The notes under the pieces were generated by a model. That model was not told the origin of the DNA, ran no database searches, and saw only the letters and a list, made by a program, of their open reading frames with translations. A stretch of 43,028 nucleotides of DNA from Mesotaenium endlicherianum. Lineage: Eukaryota; Streptophyta; Zygnematophyceae; Zygnematales; Mesotaeniaceae. The position numbers and the translations under genes are program-made. Shown here one piece after another: positions 1-10,661 of this stretch (the stretch's first letter is position 1; each line of letters begins with the position of its first letter). The stretch lies in NCBI GenBank assembly GCA_009602735.1, contig WELA01008947.1:56197-99224 (forward strand), given 5' to 3'.

Positions 1-1139
1 CCCCCCCCATTTCTGCCCCGCTCTGCCCGTATGGCGTTCTCCTGCTTGCGCTGCCTGGCCACATCTCCGAAAGGGCCATCCGTGGGCGTGAGTGCCGTTT
101 GGAAGAGGCTCTTGCACTTGCGCTCTCTCTCTCTCTTCACTTCTTTCTGGCCCCCGTTAATCCCCACCTTCTACTTCGGTGTGGTACCTGTGTTCCTCCG
201 ATCTTTTCTTTGTTTCTGTGAGGGAGAATCTCAGGAGGCGGAGGGTCGTGCAGAAGAGAGAGAGAGAGAAAGAGAGAGCATGGGGGGGGCATAGGTGTCC
301 CCTGAATCAGATGTAACACAGGCACTATAATACCATGCCAGATATTTCTTGCTCCTTCCTGTTCCCTCCAACCGGCAAGCCCCCCGGCCATTGCTGCTTG
401 AGATGCCCGTCAGATACACTTGCAACCCCAGAGCTGTCATGAGAACTCCACTCCATGTCTGCCATGACTCCCCTCGCTCTGTGAGACGACAACAAAGACG
501 GCGACGACGACAACGCAGAGGAAGCAAGGAAGGGCAGCACTATCTCTCCATCTAAGGTAAGCAAACTTGGAGACGATGAATGGTGCGTGTATACAATCTG
601 GCCCATTGATTCAAGCGCTGACCAAGAACAGGTCTTGTGCCTCCCTCTCTACTCTTCCCCCTCCATATGCTCTTCTTGCCTTGATTTCACTCGGGGCTGC
701 GTCCCCTCATCACTCGCGTAAGGCTCAAGTCACTGTGCTCCCGTACTCCTTAAGCGCTCAGCTGTCATCCTTTCACACACACAGGTCCGAGTTCGACCTT
801 TCATCGGCTGAAAAAGTTGACAGCTGCCAGAACCTCTCAAGCCTCTGTCAAGCCTCTGTACTCGAGTCTTATTTTATGTTTTTTGACTCATGATGAGAAG
901 ATGAGAGCGAACAGCTAGATGACTTCCCAGCCTGCCTGGCGGCAAGAGGAAGAGAGGGTGGCGCCACTGGGTGATGGAACGAGCAGAAAAGCACACGGAG
1001 ATAGTAATAGGGAGAGGGAGAAAAATTGGGAGAGGGAGAGGGGGAGGAAGAGGGAGAGCGGAGAGGGGAGAGGGAGGGGGGGGAGGGAGAGGGGCGGAGG
1101 GGAAGAAAGAGGGAGGAGAGAGAAAGAGCGAACGCTTAC
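1..1139 (-). other. Intron or downstream part of the TMEM184-like gene, no exon recognised
   Basis: This stretch lies 3' of the last recognised exon of the minus-strand TMEM184-like gene. That exon ends in phase 2 at 1140 with a good donor (GTAAGC), so the next exon must lie in this stretch or beyond position 1. I looked for the expected continuation (a Tyr-Glu-Ala start followed by the next membrane segment) and did not find it. Contents are a purine-rich tract around 1009-1131, TC-rich patches near 123-142 and 245-280, and no supported coding sequence on either strand. The first eight bases are all C. Confidence 0.5.
1009..1131. repeat. GGGAGA-type purine-rich low-complexity tract
   Basis: About 120 nt on the plus strand consist almost only of G and A (GGGAGA/GGAGAG units). 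On the strand of the TMEM184-like gene it reads as a long pyrimidine tract just downstream of the donor at 1139. It is simple sequence that could form triplex DNA. The short open frames reading through it (RERERG-type peptides) are artefacts of the repeat. Confidence 0.85.
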
Positions 1140-2618
1140 ACGTCGCGGATGGTGTTGAAGTAGATTGCCTTATCACTCATCACTAGTGCCAGGAACGACA
1201 TCAGCGCATACACCTGGCAGGCAATCAGGCCAAGAAAGATGGATCAGGCATCGGGCCGGCCCCGGGCGTCTAGCTCTGACTCACACGTGACAGCTGGCAC
1301 GGCACACATCGAGAAATTCCTGGAGGCTGCTAAGCTGGAATCCGTAATCAATGTTCCCCTACGCACACGCAAGTCGTCACTCGACACCTGGACAACTTGC
1401 AGAAAGAAGACACATCTCCTCACACTTTCCTGCAAGCTATTGCTGCCTGGCTCTCGCCCCTCTCATCCCAGACGACAGTACCCGCCTCTCAACAAGCCTC
1501 GACAAGTTCAAGAGGACCCATCTGTATTTTCCGCCTGTTCCTACAGCTGTCGAATGGATGGTGACAGCTGTCAAGAGGAGCCAGTTGCACTCTGATGGCA
1601 GGTGGCACACGTGCGCCGTCCTATCCTTTGATAGCCAGTATGTCCCCAAGCACACCGGGAAGGACACCTAAGATCCTTGAGCCATCTCAACCATCCCCCT
1701 CCGTCTTTTGCTTCTGCCCCAAGGAAGAAGATTGATTTATGTCTGAACTCTTACTCCAACGTTCATATGAGAGGTGAACCCATCAATCAAAGTCCAGCCG
1801 AAAAGCTGCACCTACGCTTTCTGGTCCTCCAAGTCTGATATCTGCGAGTCCTATCTATCACCGCCATGTGCTCACCCCCTCCCACCACATCACTGACAGG
1901 AACAACTGCCAGTGGCAGCCTCCATAACCGGCCATGATGACCAGGTACTCTCATCGCCTCAAACTCTCTCCTTCGTCTTCACTATTTCTGACGGACATAT
2001 GACCCACTTAACTCACTTGGTTCAGATTTTTAATGGACCCGTCATCTCCAGTCCACTCAGTAGCATGGTCACACTTCACTGCGCGTCTTCAGTGCTGCGG
2101 GCGGTGTTTACTCTTCCAATGTTTCTTGAGTGCTAATCGCTTGAAGTTTGGCATGCCGTAATACTAACTGGCTCAGCTATATGAGCAGCAGTGGTGCAAA
2201 AATACAGCATCTGCCTGAAGAAGCTAGAGGTGCACTATTTGACTATATACACTCACACAAGGCACGTCAATGACGACCACGAAAGCTGTGGGGGGGCTCT
2301 AAGCATGTCTCAGGATATACTAAGTATGGAATTGCATCGAAATGTAGAGATGGCAATCAACATAAGCAGCATAATAAACACTAGCAGCATATTTTGCAGC
2401 TTGTTGATGTATTAGCGATAAATATGGGATATTATCTCGAAGGCGTTACATACCGGCACCATGAAAATCATGCGCACAATATATCGTTGATAGGTTGGTT
2501 CTGTGTAGTTCGAGAGATGCATATATATTTGCCATATGGTTACTGCAACTGCAAAGCACGTGCATAACCCTGCCACTACGAATGCGATTGGCGTCCCGAA
2601 ATCTCCAAAGATGGCCAT
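1140..2618 (-). CDS. TMEM184 / organic solute transporter alpha (Ost-alpha, DUF300) family membrane protein, 5' part
   Basis: Two minus-strand exons are supported: 2618-2454 (55 codons, starting ATG-GCC) and 1213-1140 (24 codons plus 2 nt). Exon 1 encodes a short N-terminus, a hydrophobic helix at about residues 9-31, and the family hallmark HLSNYTEPTYQRYIVRM (about residues 34-50) running into MVP. It ends at a GTATGT donor. Exon 2 follows a pyrimidine-rich acceptor and gives VYALMSFLALV then AIYFNTIRD, the expected next helix and loop. Both junctions are phase-consistent. The family consists of seven-helix proteins of plasma and endomembranes; members include the Ost-alpha transporter subunit and the plant LAZ1 protein. 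What this member transports is unknown. The rest, five or so helices, must lie beyond the left end. The start at 2618 was chosen because homologues have only a short tail before helix 1; an upstream 5' UTR intron is possible, since an AG stands at 2634-2633. Confidence 0.85.
1214..2453 (-). other. Intron 1 of the TMEM184-like gene
   Basis: This is a 1,240-nt intron between the two recognised exons, with GTATGT at its 5' end and CTGCCAG at its 3' end on the minus strand. I see no further exon in it. A short minus-strand stretch near 1905-1945 spells a hydrophobic peptide, but it lies in the wrong order relative to the family sequence. Confidence 0.7.
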
Positions 2619-3385
2619 CTTGTCCGTCCTACACAATCATTAAGAACCTACGTTATTGTAAACTACAACTGCATAGCAAGAAAACGGCATCAAACCCGCA
2701 AGCTTGGAACTCCACCTTCACAGTCAGTGAGTATAGCCCTCTAGCTCTTAAGACATCCTTGGATCAACTCCTAGTGTTGACCAGATGTGAGGTAAGACTT
2801 CCTTTTCAAGAAAGCCCGCCTGGGGTCTAAACTTCGAGGAAAGGGCGGACTACCGTTTCCGGCAGTTCCTGTGCGTTGATTACATCGCTTCATGACACTT
2901 AATGATGACCCGGTTGCTAATGTTTTTCATAATGTATTTGCTACATGAATTTTAGCTTGCAAATCCGCCCGAGTGGAGTAGATAGTGACACGGACACGAC
3001 TTCCTTCATAATAAACGGTAGTGAACACTGCATTTGCTTATATAAGTATAATAGATGCACATTAATAGTTTGAACGCCGACGAGGATCTTCTTTAGCTTT
3101 CACCTTTGAGTCTGACCGACCGTATGTATGTGAAGGTTCTACCGTTCATATTGGTGGAGATAGGTGGAGACTGGTCACTGGACTCGGGACTCAGGACAGG
3201 GGATTCGGGAACCATGGGTTGTATCATAATATAACACGTGGACGCATGATATTGGGCAGGCAAAGGATCTGGGCAGGATAGTGAAATAAAATGACATATA
3301 ATGACATAACAAGCACTTATTTCTAACATTATACTTTTTGAGCTTTCCTGCTTGAAACTCTGCGTGGCCCAAAAAAAGCCAACAT
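2619..3385. other. Intergenic DNA upstream of the TMEM184-like gene
   Basis: No coding exon is supported here. The stretch separates the minus-strand TMEM184-like gene from the repeat array at 3386. It contains an AT-rich patch with a TATA-like element at 3036-3053 and the small direct repeat ATGACATA at 3291 and 3301. Confidence 0.5.
3036..3053 (-). promoter_or_regulatory. TATA-like element, possible promoter of the TMEM184-like gene
   Basis: The sequence around CTTATATAAGC is nearly symmetrical and so reads as TATA on both strands. It lies about 420 nt upstream of the proposed ATG at 2618 (minus strand), which would leave room for a 5' UTR with an intron. The support is the motif only. Confidence 0.25.
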
Positions 3386-3728
3386 TGCGTGCCCCCTCAA
3401 CGTAACTTTGCGTGCCCCTTCAACGTCACTTTGCGTGCCCTCTGAACGTCATTTTGCGTGCCCTTATGAAAGAAAATTTTCCGTGCCCATAATAAATCCG
3501 TATCGATCCCCGGGGAACCACCCTGAACCGAACTTCGCGTGCCCCAAGACGGTTCAAATTTGCGTGCCCCTAATCAGAGATTTGCATGCCCTAGAACAGT
3601 AATTTTTGCGTGCCCCCTCGATTTACTGAACCTTGCGTTCCGACATATATATTTTGAATTATATCATATTTGCATGCCCCTCGAAACGGAACTTTGCGTG
3701 CTGCTTAAAACGGAACTTTGCGTGCCCT
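3386..3728. repeat. Degenerate array of about 14 copies of a 23-26 bp repeat with core TTTGCGTGCCCC
   Basis: Cores (TGCGTGCCC or one-base variants) start at about 3386, 3409, 3432, 3455, 3480, 3535, 3561, 3583, 3607, 3634, 3671, 3695 and 3719; a further relic, TGCGTGGCCC, lies at 3361. The first four copies are exactly 23 bp apart and share the flank TCAACGTAAC/TCAACGTCAC. Later copies are 22-27 bp apart, apart from gaps of 55 and 37, and several carry CGAAACGGAAC before the core. Where spacing is 24 the repeat translates as an eight-residue motif containing FACP (for example 3665-3730). The 23-bp spacing shifts the frame, so protein-level selection is unlikely. It is not a CRISPR: the host is eukaryotic and units are too short and degenerate. 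I do not recognise the family. Confidence 0.85.
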
Positions 3729-3739
3729 CTACCATGTGG

Positions 3740-6282
3740 CACGTCATCACATGTCATCGATCAGTGCAATTACCATCTTCTAAGTGCTTCAAAGCACATC
3801 AAAGTGAGTCATTTTGGGACGTAGCTGGGAGAAGTGGCAATGGCGAGACAGGTCATATCTTACCATTACTTAGTACGCTTCTGTCGGGCATTCTAGGTTC
3901 GTCATGGCGCATCGCCTTTTATCTGAGACCAACTATTTATGCACGAACTTGGTGCGTTTCGGGAGTCCTAACCTGTGATTTTTGACAGCCATGGTATTGA
4001 GCCATGGCGCTTTGCAACAGTCTCCGCACGTATCTGGCTCAAGTCGGCAGTCCATGTCGTCCGTAATATATGTACGATGCTTTTATCTGGGACTGTGAGG
4101 GATGCATAGTTGATTGATCCTTCGCCTTGCAGCCAACACGCAGTAGAGGCTGTAATGGACTACGTCGTCTTCACCCTAATAGTTGATGACATCGTGCAGC
4201 CAAGTGGCCGCACTGCAATGGCTTGCCTTGGCGGAGGGGGTGAGCATCGCTTTGCAAATACCTCGTTATACAAATAATGGCCCATCGGTCTAATCTGAAG
4301 CCTCAGTATCCCCCTGACTGCAGGGTAGTAGCCACTGCTGCCATTGTTTCGTAAGCTGCTGCTTCTGGTTTCCTGTCGGATAGAAATGCGACTTCGTCGC
4401 ACAAACTCACTGCAACTTTACGAAATGTTGGTGGAAGCAGCTTTAGTCACACATGCCTAGGATTAAAAACGGAGGCACTTCCTCCGACCCTCCATAGGGC
4501 GAACTGTCATGATGAGTTCATCACTTGTCACTCCTTGAAGCTCTGGTCCACTGGCATTTTGGCAATGTCTTGGAGGGTGATGCTTAAAAGTGTACGAACC
4601 ATCTAAGTTTGTAAGAGCCTCCCACCTTTACAGAATGTGCTGAAAAGGCGCAGTGGAGGAAGGAGCAAAGATTCAAACTGCCAATATTCTTGGCTGAGAA
4701 CAGCAGAGGAATCAAATCCAAGGAAAATCGAGCAACATTGTAACCATCACAGAATTCAGCTCAATGACATAAGCCAGAACCTTCCGTCTTGCAGATTGTT
4801 GTAAACCTGATGCTGATGGAGCACCGCGAGCCTCTGCTTCTCTAAACCCCCAAACCTCAGGGCCACATGCCTCACGCCTTCAATTGTGATTGGAGCTCCT
4901 GCCTTTCTCCGAGCCCTTCAAGTGAAAGCTTCAAATGCACTTAAGAAATTGCCTTTGTGTGGATAGAGTCCCTACTGCTGGCCTCTAGAAACCTTCCGCC
5001 ACCTTTGCCCCCCGGCAGCTTCTGTTGAAAAGTCACTGGAGGTTTTGACTGCCAGTTCTCTAGAGCCCTGTCTTCAAACTCTTTGGCCCCTGCCCCCTTC
5101 GTCATCCAAACCCAGTCGAGTGCAAAACCCTCAGTCTGCTGGCACCATATGTTAATTCACACAAGGTCTGATGCCACCAGGTAATAATTATCACATTCCA
5201 GCTCTCAGACATTACATGTCCTCAAATCTCATGCTGCTGTGCCCTATCCTAACCTGCCGTGCCCTTGAACCCTTAAAGCCTGCCCTTCGGCTCGCAGTAA
5301 CTCGAACTGGCCATCCAGTCGGGACCTAGGGCCCCCCTTAAGCCATTTCATCTCTGACTGCCTGGCACCCCTGCTGTTCTGCCAGCCCCGCAGGCTCTAT
5401 ATAAGCTGCTGCTTTCCAGCGTCCCGTGCTCTCTGGTCAGGCCAATTTCTATACCTTATAGTTCTTTCAGGTTGAAACTCTGGGGCACATCTGGTGGTCG
5501 CCTTAAAACCTTTCAGGGTGAAGTTGCCAGAGCCGTGCCCTAACACTCTGCAGAAGTCTATGCACAAGTTCCACAGGTCCTCCCAGATAGCCTCCCTGTG
5601 GGCACTTAGCCAGGACCAAGCAGCAGGCCTGTTCATGGCTCCACGTTTAGGGTTTTCTGTCGACATGCCATCGATTGCGTTCTCCAGCTCAAGTCTGTGC
5701 CGATGGCAAAACCCGAGCCGGCTCTCAAGCCCTACCCCGTGCCGCCCCGCTCTGCTGCCTGCTCCGACACTGTGTCCCGGTTTCTGTCTCCTCTTCGTGG
5801 TCAGACGTTCAGTTATGAAGTCCAGTCAGCATAGAAAGCCGGATATCTGAAACCTGAACTTTTAAGTCACACAACAAGCGCCGTCTCTTCCCTTGCTGTT
5901 GCCAGAGCCAGGACGTTTACAGACATAGCTCCCCTCCCTGCACTAGAACCCGAAATCCTCACTCTGAGACGTCACCTTCACAAACCCTATCCTAGTGGTT
6001 CCTCGGCACTTAAACCCTAGACCTGGTATTCATCAGCCCAAGGAAAGGCCAACTTCGCGGACGATAAGATTAGGGCTGAGCTAATACTTGAGGCTGGTAG
6101 AGATGTCAGCGTGCAGTTGGGCATCAGGCTTACGCATATCCCATTTGAAATCATCAGGCCAGAGGTATCCTGTCAAGCTACATTCGCGATCGAAGGGTGG
6201 GTGGATGCACCATATGAAGCTGTCCCTGCTGGCAGATTGGTGCGCGTTGCCTGACAGGTTTGTTTGCATTTGTCACCTGAAG
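3740..6282. other. Long non-coding stretch upstream of the Mak32-like gene; its first exon(s) may be hidden here
   Basis: The Mak32-like gene must have at least one more 5' exon, ending in phase 2 before 6283. I could not identify it: no open frame here shows the expected N-terminal strand (hydrophobic residues followed by a D/E-rich turn and PDG). The region is rich in imperfect CT and CCT patches. It contains an isolated TTTAGGG at 5647, not a telomeric array, and a TATA-like element at 5397. The minus-strand frame 6269-6081 and the plus-strand frame 5494-5850 look peptide-like, but no family was recognised and I do not call them genes. Confidence 0.4.
5397..5406 (+). promoter_or_regulatory. 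TATA-like box (CTATATAAGC), candidate promoter of the Mak32-like gene
   Basis: This is a good match to a TATA box, set in GC-rich DNA about 880 nt upstream of the first recognised exon of the plus-strand PfkB/Mak32-like gene. The link is by position and motif only, since the transcription start and first exon are unknown. Confidence 0.25.
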
Positions 6283-8454
6283 GGGTGGTGGTGCTGGGGG
6301 GCCTGGTACATGGGTCTGCATGTCAATGTCTAAGAGTTTAAGGCCATATAATTAGATTTTGACGTGCGTCAACAATCTGTTTCTTTGTGCCCGTGTGCGC
6401 TTTTGTGTGTGTGTGCGTATGCATGAGTCTGTGTGCGCGCGCGTGTGTGTGTGTGCGCGCAAATGTGAGTGCGTGTGTGCGCGTGTTTCGTGCTCAGGAC
6501 CGCAGACAGCCTTTGGGATAAGGCTGTGGGCACCGCAGGCCGCCAGGTATGCTCTCCACCACTGCCCTTCATCTTCGTCGCCCTCCCATCCACGCCCTTG
6601 TCTTTCCCCTCTTTGTATTCTGGGCTTTGCACAAACAGCCCGTGTGTGCATCTATTCTCTGCCGCCTGCTTCTCAACATCCTCATATCGCTAGGAGCAGG
6701 GGGAGGTAGGCGCAGGCTTTTAGAAGATTAATACTAGGGATGGGGGTTCAAGGCTAGGGGTGGGGCTTCAAGGGGGGCTAGAGGGGGCCAACATTCAGGA
6801 GATGACTGCAGTGCCCGCCTTCTCTTCCCCGCCGTACCAGTCTGCTGCTCCACGCACCTCTTCCTTCTCTCTGTGCCACGTGAAGTTGTGATTCAGCAGT
6901 TGGAATGAGCTTCCTGTCCGTTTCTCGTGATGATGACGACCGCGATGATGCCTGCACTCGGATAATATCTGCCAGACCGAATCTCACATGACCCTAAATT
7001 ATTGCTCCTGGGTCGAGAGTAGCCGAGAGAAGTGCTGTATCTTCTTGCAGTAGGAAGAGGCACCCCCCTCCTCGGCTCCCCTCCCCCCCCCCCTCCCCTG
7101 GCTCACAATAGTCCTCACTTTTCAGTGTTCTTACTCTCAATCTTCCTCTGCTCTCTCATTCACGCAGCGCTCACATGTCGCCTGTACTTTGTTGTACTAT
7201 GTATGGTACTGTTCTGCTGTTGTTGTTAACAACTCAATATCGCTCTGAAATGCAGGCTGGGCTTGGCGGCCGGCGTGGGGGAGGATCTGCCACCCGCGTG
7301 CCGCGCCTGGCTGGCGGGCATGGGGGTGGATTTGACGGGCCTGATTGCCCACCCGCACCCCACGCTGCGCGCGTGGCAGCTCTTTGAAGAGTGCGGCCGC
7401 CGCACCCAGGTGGGGCGCGCTTTCTCGCTTTCGTCACATTTTGTGGGTGCTTCCATGCATGCGTGTGTGCGTCCCTGCGTCCCACCGTCCGCGCGTGCGC
7501 GCATGCATATTCGTCTGCTCACTCGCTGGCATACTGCTGGCTGGCTCGCTTGCTGCCCTGGCGCCTCCATGCAGTCTGCATCTTCCTCGCGCTGATGCAG
7601 CCGGCTCAACAGCTGGCGCCAGACACTGTCCATCTTTGATCGCCCTTCTCTTTGCATCCCTCCTTGCCCTCCCTCGTCGTGGCATGTCTTCCTATTTCCC
7701 TCGAAATCCGGTGTGCTCTTTGCTTTGCTTTCCTACTTGTCATCCGTGGTCCTCCAGCTTCCCCTTTTTTCTCGTCGTCATCTGTCAAGGGCGCTCCCTG
7801 CTTGTCCAACTGCTGCCACTTGATAGCAGTGCGGGTGTTGTGCCTGTCTTTGTCTGTGTCTCGCTATTCTTGGATTTAACGCCCAACTCTCCCGAATGGA
7901 GGGTTTAGGATTCCGTGCTTTGGGTGACCTCGACTACCTTCACCACACATGCGCTTCGCTCTCAACTCCGCCAGAATCACGGAGAATCTTCATTGTGCTT
8001 TTGCTCCCTCCCTGTGCATGCAGGTGTGGAGGGTCCCGGAAGTGGATGCCATGTGGCAGATGCTGAGGCCCCCCCTAAGCTCCCTCCCGCCCCTCTACCA
8101 GTCAGCACCCCATTCACCTTGCCCCTTGCCCCTCAGAGCCCTCCCCCTCCTCCTAGGCCAGCATGCTCATCTCTCTGCTTTTCCTATTATGCTTTTTTTT
8201 TCCCTTGCCCCTCAGAGCCCCCAGCCTCATGCAGGAGCACATGCGACGGGCGCGCGGGTGGCAGGAGGGCGAGGGCGTACCACGCGGGCGTGCATCCCAG
8301 CGGGCAGGATGTCGATTTTATCCGCAGCCTGCGGACGGGCGGCGGCGGCGAGGCGGCAGCGACGGTGGTGAGTGTGGAGCCCTACATGCGCGCGCTCGAC
8401 GTCGTGCCTCTTGTTGAGCTCCGGTGCGTCCACGTCAATGGCTGTTGTCACCAG

Positions 8455-8513
<59 letters not shown>

Positions 8514-8514
8514 N

Positions 8515-8547
<33 letters not shown>

Positions 8548-10607
8548 GCTCCCTTGCCTCATGCCTGCACTTGCTTCTCGGTGTCGTGAGTGTCTTTTAC
8601 AAATCAAAGCACAGGCATCGTTCTCTTCTCTCTTTGCAATCGCTTGGCAAGCGTCTAAGGACAAGATCTGGACTCGGTACGCCCTTCTCTTTGCGGTGTT
8701 GTGCCTGCGTGGAAATTCCATAGCGCGAGAAATCGGGAGTCAAAGTTCAAACGCAGAGCTCCTTCTGCCATCATGCCTCTCTGTGCTGGGGGCTTCGAGG
8801 TGCCCTCTCTTTCTTACGCTTCCAAGCAGCTTGTGGTTCCCGTGGATAGTCCATGTCGATGACATACGCACACGTGGATACACTGCATCTTGTTCCACTG
8901 AAGACCATGTGAACAAACACAGGAGAAGATTACCTCTGTGTGACTATGCATATGCATCACTCGTGCGCGCTAGACGCCCGCATCCATATGCATTTGGCAA
9001 GTTGTCAACTGGACACTTGCTGTGGTTGGTGATCCTTCGTGGCGGTTGTCGACTGTCGGCTGTGGGCTGTGGTGGCGATCCGGGGAGTGCAGAGCGCTGG
9101 TGAGCAGCGCCGACATCTTCTCGCCCAACGAGGAGGAGGCGTTCTCGCTCGTGGGGCCCGGCCCCCCCCTGGAGGTCCTCGCCCGCCTGCTGGATCTGGG
9201 CGCGCAGGTGCGCCGCCCTTTTCCGTGGCCTTTCACTACCATTGCCCTCCTACACCCCAACATTGAAACTCAGAGCCACACCTGAACCTGAGCCCTGCCG
9301 GGCTGCCTGCAGGAACTTCGAAGGGTGAGTCCTACCCCAAACTCTACATCTGAACGCCCTTAGCCCTGTGGCCCGCCTGCTGGACCTGGGCGCGCAGATG
9401 TGCCGCCCTTTTCTCTTTCGACACAGCCCGCCTGTCAGCACTCAGTAGATAGAGGAGAGAAGCTGGCCGTTGACCGAGACAGACTATGCGCGGCTTTTTC
9501 TTCGCCTGCTGCAGCTTTGAGGTGTGTGGATGGGCGTGCATGTGGGCAGTGAGCGTGTGCCGCTTCTGGGCTTCCGTGGGATGGCGTCTGGTGGTGGGGG
9601 TTGAAAGATCTACTGCAAAAAGATGGTCACACGGGAATGGCGTTGCGCGAGATGCATCCGTGCGCTGCGCACTTGGACGTCGTTCTTAGGAAGGCCCCCA
9701 GTCTTGTGCTCGTGACTGGCGAGGCGAATTTGAGGCGCTCCTCACAGCTTACGTATATGCGAAGAACCTTATGCAGTACGCATGCTACGCAACATGTACT
9801 GGATGGTTTTAGTCCTGCAGTTATAAGTAATGGGTCACTTTGTCTGTAGCTTAGGTCAGGGGCTGACCTCTTTTGAACCAAACGGACAGTTTGACAGTTG
9901 AAGCCGCAGTATCTCGCAGGCATTCCGAATTTTATAATAAGGCAGTATGGGAAGCATGTCACGTAAGCGGTCTAGTCCGGAGACGTCTTTGCTTCAGGAC
10001 AGTGTGAGCGTGGCCAGGTGCTCGCCTCAGCTCCTTTCTTACCCTCCTGGTCCTGGCAAGTCTTGCACGTCAATTCGTACATTCTATTAACGCCATGAGT
10101 GTTCTCCCAGCGTGCATGCGTGGATACACCAGTGTGCAGACACGTGTCGTCTCATACTCACTGCTACACAGTCTGACGGATGAACGCGATGTTCTAGCGT
10201 GGGGCAGATAGTGACGCTGAGACGAGGCCAGGAGGGATGCGTCGTTCTGCGGTACTTCCCTTCCGTCTTCCTCCTTCCCCCCTTCCTTTTGTATATTCCA
10301 AGGGAAAAACCCAAAGTGAGAACCCTTCACCCCCCAGTGCAGGCCCAGAGTCCGAGTAGTGCTCAACAGGTCTGGGCGACGCAAGTTTCAGTAGCATGTC
10401 AACTGCCAGCACAAGTCCATCGTTATCACAGCTTCCTTTTCCTACCCCACTGTCGTTCCCAACCCCCCCCCTTCTGCCTTATGTTCCACTAGATGTTCCT
10501 GTTGTTGCATTTGCTTCATGTCAAGCTTGTATACCCTAAACGCATGTGTGTCGTGTGTGTGTCGTGTGTGTGTGTCGTGTGTGTGTGTGTGTGTGTCGTG
10601 TGTGTGT

Positions 10608-10661
<54 letters not shown>

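Noticed and set aside
1905..1945. Possible TMEM184 exon (peptide YLVIMAGYGG on the minus strand)
   Set aside because: It resembles the segment that should follow the exon at 1213-1140 but lies upstream of it, so the order is wrong. It has no good splice sites.
3386..3728. CRISPR array
   Set aside because: The cores are 9-12 nt with 22-27 bp periods and degenerate. The surrounding genes are intron-containing eukaryotic genes.
3408..3824. Protein-coding FACP-repeat genes
   Set aside because: The repeat period changes between 23 and 24 or more, so the motif appears in different frames, and no splice sites support a joined frame.
5643..5656. Plant-type telomere repeat (TTTAGGG)
   Set aside because: Single copies only; no tandem array.
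7345..7908. 187-codon plus-strand open frame across a Mak32-like exon
   Set aside because: It is in a different frame from the family-matching exon 7256-7409 and continues into intron sequence.
8372..9103. Open frames through the TC microsatellite (SLSLSL and RERERE peptides)
   Set aside because: They exist only because a dinucleotide repeat contains no stop codons. The Mak32-like exons prove this stretch is intron.
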